From NCBI GenBank assembly GCA_033239125.1, contig BSWB01000007.1, positions 108,320,082 through 108,384,081 of the forward strand: 64,000 nt of DNA, written 5' to 3'. Shown here one piece after another: positions 46,166 to 57,820 of this stretch. Under the pieces are notes generated by a model. That model was not told where the DNA came from. It searched no databases and saw only the letters and a list, made by a program, of their open reading frames with translations. The translations under genes were made by a program, and so were the position numbers. Source of the stretch: Fagopyrum homotropicum (lineage: Eukaryota; Streptophyta; Magnoliopsida; Caryophyllales; Polygonaceae). Positions within the stretch are counted from its first letter, which is position 1; every line of letters begins with the position of its first letter.

Positions 46166-47151
46166 GCTCGAGCTTTCAGGGTCCACTGGGTAAAGGTTCA
46201 TTCTTTCATCGTCTTTCCCACAACTTTTAGCCAATCACCCTATAATCTCATAAAGAACTTAGCAAAAAATCATCATGATAACAATAACCAAATATATAAG
46301 AAAAGAATCAATATTCAAACAAGAAAACGTTAACACAAAGGTCTCAATAACTGAATCAAACAAACAAACAATCAGCGTTCCTCAATCACAATCAAACCAA
46401 ACTAAGAAAATGTTACAACTTCCTTCAAACTTCCTTCAAACTAGATTCCTTCTTTCCTTGATCTTCAACCTTCAAAACTTCCTTCCAAACTTCCGTTAAC
46501 TCTAGAGAACTACTGCTCCTCTAATCCAGAAATTCCGAGATAATTTAACCTTCAAAAATCAACCTCTTTATATAGGAGAATCACCTTCCTAAGATAAGAT
46601 ATATCTTAAAAGGAAATTTCCATCTATAAAATATCTTCCAATCTTCCAAAATATATCAGCCTAAAGATATGCTTCCTTCCAGAAATCCATCCAAAAATAT
46701 GTGATGTTCACTTTTCAAAAATAGAAGATCTCAGCCAAAGATAAAGATCTCGTGTCCCGTCATCACTTCGCCTCGGTCCAAACGCTCCTGAAGATCACCT
46801 CGGTCGAGGTGACACTATAGCCAACTGAGGTGAGTCTCAACTGAGAGTGAATCTCTCTAATTTGGTCCAAAATCAATCTTCTAAATTATTCCCATGCTTC
46901 TTGAGCTCTTCTTATAACTCCTCAATGCTCCAGAATGTAGCTCCAATGACTCCTTAGCTTCCTTAGCTCCATTTTCGTCCAAAACGCGCCATTTTTCCTA
47001 CAATTACAACGAAACTAGGTGTAGACCTCGATTTCCGCAAAGGTAGACAAAACAACAATATAATCAAAGAATATACATCCATACATGCAGATTTATGAAG
47101 ATAAAAACGTCTAAACTAATCCCAAAATATAGACTATAATACATGCTATCA
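46166..47151 (-). mobile_element. Athila-family LTR-A, right piece
   Basis: It continues the LTR interrupted at 34836 and aligns with 59526-60519 of the element 3 LTR (GCTCGAGCTTTCAGGGTCC, CAGCCAATCACCC homolog, CACCTCGGTCGAGGTG at 46796-46811, ending CATGCTATCA). The minus-strand TATATAAAGAGG box is at 46563-46574. Total LTR-A length is about 1,737 bp without an internal region. Confidence 0.85.
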
Positions 47152-48249
47152 AACACTAAGTTCCTTGCACGTATGGCTCGTGATGTGCTAGCCGTCCCGG
47201 TCAGTACCGTTTCATCTAAATCTGCATTCAGTACCGAAGGACGTACTCTCGATGACTATAGAAGTTCCTTAAATCCCAAGGTATGGACCGTTGGTTAGTT
47301 GCTTATAAGTAATAATATGTTGTATTATGTTTTAACTTTTCTTAATTATTATCTTCTTATAATAGACAGTTGAAGGTCTTATTTGTGCACAAGATTGACT
47401 ACTTGCAAAAATTAGGTCTACCTATAAAATAAATAATGCCACTATTGATGAGGAAAATATAGAGGATGAAGAGGAATAGATGATGAAGATGTATCATGGT
47501 AATACTTAACTTTTAAACATTTATTTTCACTTAGTTATAATATTGTATAAAATGTTATATTACTTATATGGCATTATGGCAATCTTTGCTTATTGTTTTC
47601 ATGTGTATAGAGTTGGAAGATTTAAACTCGTTAGTTGGCATTGAAAAGAACCTATTATTGTTTGAAAAGTCAAGTAAAAAGGTATGTTGCCATAACTATT
47701 TGTCTTTTTGGATTTGCTTGTTGTCTTCATGAATCAATGGTCTTATTTGCTTGTTGTCTTGTTCAATTTGTTGATAGGTGGGGAATCATGGAGTTGGAGT
47801 TTTAGTGCATGATGGAGTATGGAAGAATCATGTCTTATATTGGTCTTTTTGGATGTTGGCATGTTGCCATTGGTCGTTTTGGATGTTGGCATGTTGCCAT
47901 TGATCTTTTTGGATGTTTACATGTACTCTATATAACTATGCTTATTATTTTGGAACCAAACATCAACCAAACCGCAAACCAAACCGCAAAACCACAAACC
48001 AAACCGCAAACCAAACCGAAAACCGCAAACCGAACCGAAAAACCGCAAACCGAACCGCAAAACCGCAACTGAACCGCAAAACCGTAATCAAACCGCAAAT
48101 TGCGGTTCAAACCGCAACCGAACTGCAACCATGCGGTTTAAACCGAAAACCGAACCGCAATTTTGCGGTCCACGTTTTTTAGGATTGCGGTTCGGTTCGG
48201 TTCGTTTTGGTTTGAGGTTTTTCGGTTTTGAACTGATGCTCAGCCTAGT
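47152..48249 (+). pseudogene. Truncated hAT element copy (3' portion)
   Basis: It matches 51950-53099 of the complete hAT element: the dimerization region starts R-M-A-R-D-V-L-A-V-P-V-S-T-V-S-S, followed by the same introns, the GATGTTGGCATGTTGCCATT phrase and the AAACCGCAAACC-rich 3' subterminal region. It ends GCTCAGCCTA, a degenerate right terminus. Everything upstream of the dimerization exon is missing at the LTR-A boundary. Confidence 0.85.
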
Positions 48250-48521
48250 TTGTCCTTTCTTTCATCTTATTCAAATATACTCACACAATATCATATTTCT
48301 TCTACTTCAGGTTCTAAGAAACTACTTCTTCGGCTTCTCAAATTTTCGTTCCATCCTCTGTATGATTTAATCAAAGGTAAGTATGTTGCTTTTTCTTTGT
48401 ACTCAGTAAATAAATTGATCATTGTTTAGTGTAATCAATAATCTATTTTAGCCCACCAATTTATGTGTACTTCCAAACTTCAACAAACTTTGTAAATGCT
48501 TTTAATTTTTTGTTACAGGTT

Positions 48522-48855
48522 ATGGGTCTAACTAATATCGATGATATTTCTCTTCAGGAACACAAAGAAGATTTGTGGAGTACGAAAATGATGAAATTAT
48601 AGTATGTGTCATTCGTTCATGGAAGGAACATTTATCATGTGGAAGATATGAATATTGCGTCATTCTACTTAATGAAAAGGTAATATGGCCAATCAAAATT
48701 TTAAAAGTTATAATCTTTTTATACCAATTATGTAACTCTTTTCTTCACATATTGATCAGGGTTCCAGAATTACGGCTAAAGTAGAAGGAAAGTTCTCTTT
48801 CAGTCAGTATCCAATAATTCTAAAAGAAGGGATGTCGTTGTCAGATCGAAATACG
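48522..48855 (+). pseudogene. Second RPA-like OB-fold pseudogene, 5' part
   Basis: ATG at 48522 begins M-G-L-T-N-I-D-D-I-S-L-Q-E-H-K, the usual N-terminal entry of plant RPA70/DUF223 proteins. A frame change near 48575 leads to V-C-V-I-R-S-W-K-E-H, then Y-E-Y-C-V-I-L-L-N-E-K with a GT donor at 48680. A later exon gives S-R-I-T-A-K-V-E-G-K-F-S and L-K-E-G-M-S-L-S-D-R-N-T. It is cut at 48855 by the hAT element. Some upstream sequence (48300-48380) looks like a spliced leader. Confidence 0.65.
48848..48855. repeat. hAT target site duplication, left copy
   Basis: GAAATACG, repeated exactly at 53100-53107. Eight-base duplications are the hAT signature. Confidence 0.95.
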
Positions 48856-49000
48856 TAGGGCTGAGCAGGTCGCGGTTCGGTTCACCAAACCGCATTTTGC
48901 GGTTTGGACCGCAACCGAACCGCACTCAATTGGTTCGGTTTGCGGTCCGGCATTTTGCGTTTTGCGGTTCGGTTCGTCAACCGAACCGCAAACCGCAAAG
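48856..49000. repeat. hAT 5' terminal and subterminal repeats
   Basis: After the terminal repeat come many GCGGTTCGGTT and AACCGCAAACCG phrases in both orientations. In hAT elements such subterminal repeats are transposase binding sites. Confidence 0.75.
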
Positions 49001-49473
49001 CGTTTGATTAAAAAAAATAAATATAGCAGCTCTTTTTTCTTTCACATTAGGGAAACGCGATTTAGGGCTGAAGAGTGAAGACTGAACTTCTTCGACTCGT
49101 TCGCCTCCTCCGGACCAACAACCGAGTCGCCTCCTCCGGACCTCTGCCTCGGTTGCCGGTCAGCCCAACCGGCCAACATCCGAGTTGCTAGTCCGACCCA
49201 GTCGCCCAATTCCAGTCTCCAGTGTTCCACTTCCACCCATTCGCCATCCTCCGAGCCATTCGCCAGTCACCCATGCCCTAGGCAGGCACTCCGACGCCTC
49301 ATTCGTCCAATGACTCCAGTCCGACCCAGTCGCCTGACTCGCCTCCTCCACCCCATTTGTCCAGGCAGTCCTACCCATTCGTCCAGGTAGTCCGACCCAC
49401 TCCTCCGCCCCATTCTCTTCTCAATTGCTGAAGTGAACACTGAACACAAACTGTGCTAATGTGCTTACCCTTA

Positions 49474-49665
49474 TTTGATTTGATGATGCTTGATGTTGCT
49501 CTCTCTTCTGAGTCTTCTCTTCTCTACTGCTTACCCTTATTTGATGCTTAATTGTGTGCAAGTCCGACCCACTCTTTGATTTGATGATGCTTGATGTTGC
49601 TCTCTCTTCTCTACTATTTACCCTTATTTGATGCTTAATTGTGTGCAAGTCCGACCCACTCTCTC
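49474..49665. repeat. Tandem duplication, about 101 bp, in the hAT 5' region
   Basis: Two copies beginning TTTGATTTGATGATGCTTGA at 49474 and 49575, each continuing with GTTGCTCTCTCTTCT and TGCTTAATTGTGTGCAAGTC. The region before it (49060-49440) is C-rich with repeated CGCCTCCTCCGGACC phrases. No coding role seen. Confidence 0.85.
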
Positions 49666-49907
49666 TATGTGTGTTGTGCTTACCCTTGTGTTAACTTCTG
49701 TTCTGTTGCTTTGCTTGTGAGCTTGGTAAGGGTTTGTAAAATAGTTTTTGGGTGGTAAATTGAATGTTGACATCAAAATGTTGGTGTAGCAACCAACTGA
49801 CCTTAGCTCTGCTGTAGTTTGTAGAACATAAGTATTTATGTGACTGTCACAAATGTGTATTTTATCTGATTCTTTGATTGTTGACTACTCATGTTGTTTT
49901 TGAATAG

Positions 49908-52460
49908 ATGTCGAGTTCCCAAGTACAAAGAGGAAGGAAGAAATCTACCGCCAAAAGAATTCGATTATCTTCTCCAACCGCTTCTGCTTCGGATACATCA
50001 ACAAATTCTTATCATCCTGATGATGAGAATGAAGATGTGACGTTTCCTCCGTCAACGAACCTACCACCACCGAGTACCACACCAACTCCATCGGCACCAA
50101 GTTCCGTTGCACCAACTCCAAGTGATGTCAATAGAGTTTACATTGACGTAATTAAGAGGAAAAAGGGAAAAGGGCTGTTTTGGGATCACTACAAACAATA
50201 CCGTGATGAGAATCAAAAGTTAAGGGCCGAGTGCATCCATTGTGGCAAGACATTTGCAGCTGAACAAAGGACTAATGGCACATCAAATCTGACCGGTCAT
50301 CTTGGGAGATGTGTAGAAAATCCGGCCAACAAAAGTAAAGGTACCCAATCTAAAATTGTCTTGGAAGAAATTGTTGAAAGTGGACAATGTAAAGTAAAGA
50401 GTTGGGTGCTAAATCAAGCTGATTCTAGAAAGTCTTTGGCTGAAATGATTATTCTTGATGAATTGCCTTTTAGGCAAGTGGAAAAATGTGGTTTTAAAAG
50501 ATTTGTTGCTACTACTTGTCCTACTTTTAAAGTACCTTCGCGTCACACTGTTTTTAGAGATTGTTTTGAAGTGTACTTGAATGAAAAGGTTGCATTGCAT
50601 GGTTGGTTGAAGAAGAATTGCCAAAGAGTTAGTTTGACTACTGACACATGAACTTCAGTTCAAAGAATTAACTACATGGTTGTAACTGCTCATTTTATTG
50701 ATAATGAATGGAATTTGCAGAGAAGGATATTGAATTTTTGTCAGATAACTAGTCATAGGGGTGAATCACTTGCTAGAGGGATTGATGATTGTTTGAGAGC
50801 ATGGAGTTTAGATGCTAAGTTGTTTACCATCACTGTTGATAATGCTAGTTCTAATGATGTGATGTGTGATACCTTGAAAGCAATGACTGTAGCAAATGGA
50901 TCATGTATTTATAGTGCACATAACATGCATATGATATGTGTAGCTCACATTGGTAATTTGATTGTGAATGATGGTTTGAAGTTGCATATGACTTGTGTTG
51001 AAAAAGTGAGATCCATTGTCCGGTATGTAAGGTACTCTCCTGCTAGACTACATGTGTTTAGAGAAGAAGCTAAAAGGTTGAAAATTGAATGTAAAAGGAA
51101 GATAGTCCTTGACGTAGCTACTAGATGGAACTCCACTTATTTGATGCTTGATGTTGCTTTGAAATACAAGTTTGTTTTTGACCGGATTGATACTCCTAGA
51201 GGAGGTAATGATGCTTGCTTAGGGGCTATTACTACAGATGAGTGGAAGAAGATTGAGCTTCTTGTGAAGTTTTTAGCTGAGTTTTATAAGTGCACTAAAG
51301 ATGTGTCAGGATCATCTTATGTGACGATCAATAATGATTTCTACCACATTGGTCACCTCATCGATGTGTTGAATCAGTTGATGAGTAGTGATGATATTGA
51401 TTGTAGTTCAATGGTCATTCAGATGAAGGTAAAATGTGATAAGTATTGGGGCAGTTTGGAGAAGATGAATATGTTGATCTTTATTGCTATTATTCTGAAT
51501 CCGACACAGAAGTTCCTTATGGTGGAAAAGGGTCTTGGAGCTATACATGGGGTGGAAAAAGGTAAAGAATTATCACAACAAGTCAAGGACTACACTTCTA
51601 GATTGTTTGAGCAGTATAAGGTTTTGTATATGACTCAGCGTTCTCAAGACTCGGGTACTCAAGTTTTATCAAGTTCTAATTTACATGGAGGGGGAGGTAA
51701 ATTACTTCCTTTAACTTTTAAACTTATATTATTATTACTTATTATATTCTTATGACTACATGAAGACAATGAGTTTATTACCCCAGGTAATACGTTTTTT
51801 GAAAAACTATTTGGACAACTTGATGATGATTGCGGTTCTGATGGTGAATTTGCTACATCTGAGCTTGATGCATATTTGATTGAGCCGAGGACTTCAGGTA
51901 AGATGACTGATCTATTAGGGTGGTGGAGAGTGAATGTAGGAAGATATCCTATCCTTGCACGTATGGCTCGTGATGTGCTAGCCGTCCCGGTCAGTACCGT
52001 TTCATCTGAATCTGCATTCAATACCGGAGGACGTACTCTCGATGACTATACAAGTTCCTTAAATCCCAAGGTATGGACCGTTGGTTAGTTGCTTATAAGT
52101 AATAATATGTTGTATTATGTTTCAACTTTACTTAATTATAATCTTCTTATAATAGACAGTTGAAGGTCTTATTTGTGCACAAGATTGGCTACTTGTAAAA
52201 ATTAGGTCTACCTCTAATATAAATAATGCCACTATTGATGAGGAAAATATGGAAGATGAAGAGGAAGAGATGATGAAGATGTATCATGGTAATACTTGAC
52301 TTTTAAACATTCATTTTCACTTAGTTATAATATTGTATAAAATGTTATATTACTTATATTGATTATGGCAATCTTTGTTTTGCTTATTATTTTCATGTGT
52401 ATAGATTTGGAAGATTTAAACTCGTTACTTGAAATTGAAAAGGGACCTATTATTATTTGA
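49908..52460 (+). pseudogene. hAT transposase with one nonsense codon
   Basis: Exons 49908-51696, 51787-52070, 52156-52288 and 52405-52460, with GT..AG borders. An N-terminal BED zinc finger (E-C-I-H-C-G-K-T-F, then L-T-G-H-L-G-R-C) follows a Ser/Thr/Pro-rich stretch. The catalytic core includes T-V-D-N-A-S-S-N-D, I-C-V-A-H-I-G-N-L and T-R-W-N-S-T-Y-L-M-L. The C-terminal hAT dimerization domain is W-W-R-V-N-V-G-R-Y-P, then V-S-S-E-S-A-F. The only clear break is TGA at 50649-50651, where hAT proteins have tryptophan in a T-D-T-W-T-S motif. Apart from that it reads through all four exons, so the copy was probably active recently or could be mobilised by an intact relative. Confidence 0.9.
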
Positions 52461-52794
52461 AAAGTCAAGTGAAAAGGTAAGTTGCCATAACTATTTACCT
52501 TTTTGGATTTGCTTGTTGTCTTCGACTCTTCATTGATCAATGGTCTTATTTTGCTTGTTGTCTTGTTCAATTTGTTGATAGGTGATTAGGTGGTGAACCA
52601 TGAGTTGGAGTTTTAGTGCACGATGGAGTATGAAAGAATCATGTTTTATTTTGGTCGTTTTGGATGTTGACATGTTGCCATTGATCGTTTTGGATGTTGG
52701 CATGTTGCCATTGGTCGTTTTGGATGTTGGCATGTTGACATTGGTCGTTTTCGATGTTTACATATACTCTATATTACTATGTTTATTATTTTGG

Positions 52795-53099
52795 AACCAA
52801 ACAGCAACCAAACAACAACCAAACCGCAAAACCGCAAACCAAACCGCAAACCAAACCGCAAACCAAACCGCAAAGCCGCAAACCAAACCGCAAACCAAAC
52901 CGCAAAACCGTAACAAAACCGAAAATTGCGGTTCATTTGCGGTTCGAACCGCAACCGAACCGCAACCGTGCGGTTCAAACCGCAAACCGAACCGCAAATT
53001 TGCGGTTCTGTTTGCGGTCCATGTTTTTCAGGTTTGCGGTTTGCGGTTCGGTTGCAGTTCGGTTTGCGGTTTGCGGTTTTGGACCGATGGTCAGCCCTA
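52795..53099. repeat. hAT 3' subterminal array and inverted repeat
   Basis: About 120 bp of AAACCGCAAACC-type repeats are followed by about 100 bp of the complementary GGTTTGCGGTT type, so the single strand could fold into a long imperfect hairpin. The same layout is in the truncated copy at 47960-48240. Confidence 0.85.
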
Positions 53100-53107
53100 G
53101 AAATACG

Positions 53108-53240
53108 TTTTGGTACCACGAGACCATGCTCCTAGAACTGATTCATACGATTATGTACTTCTGCTAAAGGAACAAACCAACATTTGTGTCTATCTCGAGG
53201 GAATAAAATTCCTCCTTATGGATTTAAATTCTAATTTTTT
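53108..53240 (+). pseudogene. Second RPA-like OB-fold pseudogene, 3' part
   Basis: Directly after the hAT duplication the frame gives T-F-W-Y-H-E-T-M-L-L, and in another frame D-Y-V-L-L-L-K-E-Q-T-N-I-C-V-Y-L-E-G-I-K-F. Together with 48522-48855 this is an N-terminal OB-fold domain with at least two frame changes. The gene is not continued beyond about 53240. Confidence 0.55.
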
Positions 53241-53340
53241 GATAATATACTTCAAAATAAAACCAGCGGAAACATCTTAATAGGTATGTAATATACTAAT
53301 TCAACGTGACTTTCTAATTAATTTCTTAAATTGATATATG

Positions 53341-54069
53341 TTTTTTTTTTTTTTAAAAATCACAAAGCCTCATATATTAGCCAGATCCATCAACAACAAA
53401 GAGTTCAAATGTTCAAGAAAGCTATCAATCTGACTGAACAAAACAAAAGACAAAGGTAAAAGAGAGGCCATCCAATGTGCAGGTTTATTGTTCAGACGCC
53501 CAGTAAAACTCCAAACGTAGGTCTCCATGGGATTGGCACACAGCTTAACCAAAGACAAGATATCCCCCAAATTTCCCTTAACCACAACATCGCTTGAGAA
53601 TAAAGAGACTAAAGGTTGTGCATCTGTTTCACAAATAATGTTGCTCCATCCATACTCGATTAATTGTCAAGTCAATCGCTTAAAGAATCGCAAGCCCCTC
53701 CGCCAAAGACACATAGTAGTCGTTAGAGATCCGTTTTGATGCTGCAAGGAGAGTCACTCCCAACGCGTTCCTGGCCACAAAACCAACACCACATCGGCTA
53801 CCCTTCGTAACAACGACATCACAGTTCAACTTCACCACTCCCGCCCGAGGGCAATTCCATCTACCCCATCCAAACTAAGTAGACATACCCCTCACAATAC
53901 ATACACCATCACTCCATGGTTTATCCATGTTTCCTCAAATTTCATCCAATATCGGCCCTTCAGAAAGCGATTTACCATCGAAAATCCATAAATTACGTTT
54001 CCTCTAGATCCACCACGTCACAATCATCCAATAAAGAAGTTCCCTTTGATACTGTCCCTACAACACTTC
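53341..54069 (-). pseudogene. LINE 3' part: RNase H-like domain and poly(A) end
   Basis: A minus-strand A-run at 53341-53355 marks the 3' end. Reading upward, 53385-53870 gives the RNase H-like domain of plant L1 LINEs in several frames: V-K-L-N-C-D-V-V-V, G-V-G-F-V-A-R-N, Y-V-S-L-A-E-G-L-A-I-L, C-E-T-D-A-Q, ending G-R-L-N-N-K-P-A-H-W-M-A. The stretch up to 54069 (Y-W-M-I-V-T-W-W-I, then N-L-W-I-F-D-G-K) links it to the zinc-binding part beyond the solo LTR. Confidence 0.8.
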
Positions 54070-56435
54070 TGTAACACCCCAAATCTGATAGACTCGGGAT
54101 GCTACGGGCTAGGACCTCACAATGGGTCCTGACCCTTAGCCTGACAACAACTTCACCGGACCTTACAACACGGCACAAATAAAAGCCAAATGAAAAGATT
54201 TTAATGCATGATGAGTATCGGAAATACAACTTTAAAACATAATCCCAGCCGAGTTCTCAAAATAAACAACAAGACGACATCTGAAATAGTAATAATAAAA
54301 GATAACTGATCCCGTCCTATAATGTACGGAACCCCGGCTGCTCACTACCGCCGGATCACTCAACCGCCTCTCTAACCTGCAAAGTATCTACAAGCGGTAT
54401 AAAACCGTTAGCTAAACATTCTATGCATTAGAATAAAGGTAAAGGCACATAAACACATAATGAACACATTCAACATGCAACACTCAAGTCAATTTATTAT
54501 CTTTGTTTAAGTCATATCCTTTACTAATGATACTTATTTTGTGACACGAGGGATTTCCAAACCTCGCCTCCGTCTCCATTTACTAGCAAGGAATGATAGT
54601 AATGCATCTGACCGTCTACCTGCCTGGTCTAGTCGTAGAGAACCTCCTAGCTCTTGCAAGAGCTAGACAGTGATGTCACCACCCGTTATCATACACTTGG
54701 GCCAATTACGTAATATATAGGTCATCCTATTCTAGTTTCGTTGTTTAACATGACTAACACACTCCACCAAAACAAAATACGCTAATATGAAGAAGTCAGC
54801 TAAGTAAGTCCGTTGACTTACTAGTCCCAACGCGAAACCCGATCGAACTCTCTCAACCTCCCGTGAGAAAACATGCAACGCCTGTTCAACACAAGGCACG
54901 CTGATCAAACACCACTCTAGTCAACTAGAAGTCCTTACACTTCTAGGTTCAACATCCTCTCAAGAACAACAACACTCTAGTCAACTAGAAGTCCTTAGAC
55001 TTCTAGGCTTAATATCCTCTCAAGAACAACATCATTCTAGTCAACTAAAAGTCCTTAGACTTCTAGGCTCAACATCCTCACATGAACAACATCACTCTAG
55101 TCAACTAGAAGTCCTTAGACTTCTAGGTTCAACATCCTCACAAGAACATAAACACATAAGATAGATTGACGCTTAAAATCTAACACAATTCTTCTAAACC
55201 AAACTATACTTCTACCCAACTTCGGAACATCCTAAATATGGATTAAACCAACGGATCGTTCTCAACTTTTACCACATGCTCGTGTGTATATCCATAAACA
55301 ACATATCCAAAAATAAAGTCCAACAGAGGTTAATAACCCTTCCAAATCTACCTCACAAAACTGCATCCCAAGCAGTTTTTCTAACACTTAAAATATTTCA
55401 GCAACCATCTTGAAAACTGCTTACAACCTCGACTTATAAAAATCATAACTACTAAACCTCTCGATGAAATCCTCTCAAATTTTGATATATTCAACCATGC
55501 AATCTTAAATATAACATATCCAAAATTCAAGTCTAACCAAGGAATATAACCCAATCAAATCTGTTCCACAAAACTGCATCCCAATTAGTTTTTTTTTCTC
55601 AAACTTAGAATATTCAGCACTGTTCTAAAAATTGCATGAGGAACCAACTTTTGAGAATCATATCTCCTAAACTAAAACTCGGAATACTCTCAAATTTCAG
55701 TATGTTATACTTTATAATACCAACTGTAACATATCCGAAATTCAGCAACAAAGGAGGAGTCTAACTTACCCAAGTCTAGACCCGACCCTGCGGCTGTTGT
55801 CCAGAAACGTCGCCTCTTGAGTCCTTCGATTGCACAACCGCCTTCTTAAGGTCTCCTTTGATGCTATGGACGTCCTCTAGCTTCCAACACAAGGTCTTAG
55901 CCTTCCTTCAAGGTCTAGACACATCATCACACAAGCAAGAACAAGAAGAGGCTATTGAGTGTGAATCCATGGAGATCTTCCAATCAAGAGTTATGGAGAA
56001 GAGGAAAGGAGAAGAAGGAAGAGGAAGGAAGGAGAAACTTACCCTAGCACGTCTCTGTAGTCCTAGCTTCACGTGGTAACCTCAAAGGTTGATGGAGCAA
56101 GAATGGAGGATGAAAATGGAGGTGATGATTTGGAAGAAGAGAGAAAAACAAAGTAACGTGAAAAAGAAATGAGAGAGGAAGAGATGGGCTGCATAAAAGA
56201 GTGGGATAACCAAAAGACGCCAGCCATGAAACTCCCACTCATTAATAGGACGAAGCTTAATGGTGAAAATGTGAATGGTTGGGCGAGAAGATACTGAATT
56301 CTCGCAATAGCATGTCACCGCCCCCGCGGGACGTCCAAGCCGCGGTCGTGGGCCTTCTAAGCCGCAAGGCCGGTAGCCGTTGCTCAAGACTTCTAACGTC
56401 TCTCATAAATGGAACCAAAAATTCCGGACATTACA
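54070..56435. mobile_element. Solo LTR of a Ty3/gypsy (chromovirus-type) element
   Basis: It starts TGTAACACCCCAAATC and ends CCGGACATTACA, 2,366 bp, with a perfect 5-bp duplication ACTTC on both sides (54065-54069 and 56436-56440). TGTAACACCCC starts are common in plant chromovirus LTRs. There is no internal region, so it is a solo LTR left by LTR-LTR recombination. It lies inside the LINE. Confidence 0.9.
54901..55145. repeat. 60-bp tandem array with hairpins in the solo LTR
   Basis: Four units, with CTCTAGTCAACTAGAAGTCC recurring every 60 bp (54915, 54975, 55035, 55095). Each unit contains CTAGAAGTC-CTTA-GACTTCTAG, a 9-bp inverted repeat, with small changes between copies. Confidence 0.9.
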
Positions 56436-57820
56436 ACTTCCATAGCCCATTGACGCACATCCCTTGCATTGTGACCAGCCTTGGCTATCTCCGTATACTC
56501 CTCCTTCCAGATTTTCTTGATCCCTTTACAACAAAGAAGAAGATGCATATGAGATTCCTCCAATCCGCACACATCACAACAAGCTTCTTCAGACACTCTT
56601 CATTGGACTAGATTAATCAGACAAGGAAAAACTTCCATACAAGCTATCCAAGCCAAGAATTTCATAGAAGGAGGCACCTTAGTAGTCCAAAACTTCTTCC
56701 AGAAACTTTTAAGTTCCAACGACGAAGAGCAATTGCCAAAACTAGAACTCAAATTCCTGATATTCATTGCCTAGTGATAATCCGAGTTTACAAAATACGC
56801 TCTATTCTTTGTGTGATACCACTAATAGCCATCTTTAATCTCATGAGAGATCAGTTGGATCTTCATAATTTCCCGAGCATCACACGGGAGGAATAGACTG
56901 CAAATGACCTCCCCACGCCAAGAGCCATTATTCTAGTCAATAAGATCAATAACACGCTGCTCAGGGTTAACGCCAACACGGATGAGCACAGGTTTAAAAG
57001 TGTAAGATCTAGGAACTCATACATCCCTCCAAACCATAATATTAGAGTCATTGCCAACCGAACTACAGATCCCAGCTTTAAGAACGCATCTCCCCTTCAA
57101 AAATACTTCTCCACGTGTAACTCGGCCTATGCCCGACGTTTAGCCAAAAGAAACGATGAGTGAGCGTAGTACCTAACCTTAAGCAGTTTGTCAATAAGAG
57201 AATCCGGTTCCATCAATGTTCTCCACCCTTGTTTTCCAAGAAGAGCCAAATTGAACGCTTTCAAGTCAGCCAAAGCCCACCATCCTCCTTAGCAACACAC
57301 ATTTGTTTCCACGACATCCAATGAATCTTCTTTATACAGTCAGTGCTTAGCCACCAGAATTTGTTCATGAGGGTTTCAATATCGTTGCAAACATCCCCGG
57401 GCATCTCAAAACATGACATAGTATATTGAGGGATCGCTTGTACCAACGCTTTCAACAAAACCTCATTTCCCGCTCTACTTATAATGGACTCCTTCCTTAT
57501 CTTGAGTTTCTTCCAAACTCTCTCCTTCACATTTGCAAATATTGCCTTCTTTGATCTGCCTAACATGGTAGGAAGCCCCAAGTATTTTTCATGAGCTTCG
57601 ACTCCTTAATTCCTATAAGGTCTTTCAATTCCATCCTTCAAGTTTGAACGACATTCTTACTAAAATATAGCTCTGACTTTGCAAGTTTGACTTATTGTCC
57701 CGATGCGACTTCATACTCATGAAGGATATGTCTAATTTTGGTGCACTATTCAACAGAAGCCTTAACAAAGATAATACTATCATTAGCAAAGAACAAGACA
57801 ATAATGAAGCCCTAGAAGAG
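56436..57820 (-). pseudogene. LINE middle part: RT C-terminus and zinc-binding domain
   Basis: Minus strand. 57261-57581 is the end of the LINE reverse transcriptase (L-P-T-M-L-G-R-S-K-K-A, S-R-A-G-N-E-V-L-L-K-A, P-Q-Y-T-M-S-C-F, M-N-K-F-W-W). The catalytic box at 57779-57790 reads F-A-N-D instead of F-A-D-D. 56436-56620 is the zinc-binding region that follows RT (C-C-D-V-C-G, then H-M-H-L-L-L-C-C). Many stops and frame changes occur. It joins 53341-54069 across the solo LTR and is 5'-truncated near 57820. Confidence 0.85.

Larger units (their letters stand above)
48856..53099 (+). mobile_element. Complete hAT DNA transposon, 4,244 bp
   Basis: It starts TAGGGCTGAGCA and ends TGGTCAGCCCTA, giving inverted ends with the 9-bp core TAGGGCTGA, flanked by the 8-bp duplication GAAATACG. 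Subterminal regions at both ends are full of AACCGCA/TGCGGTT motifs (48869-49000 and 52795-53095). The transposase gene occupies 49908-52460. It sits inside an RPA-like pseudogene. Matching ends and duplication point to a fairly recent insertion, but the transposase has a nonsense codon. Confidence 0.95.

Noticed and set aside
51659..52021. Minus-strand ORF of 120 codons across the hAT transposase
   Set aside because: It is antisense to conserved transposase exons and has no recognisable domain.
54901..55145. CRISPR-like regular repeat arrays (also 19140-19490)
   Set aside because: Units are contiguous with no unique spacers, there are no cas genes, and the genome is a plant nuclear one.
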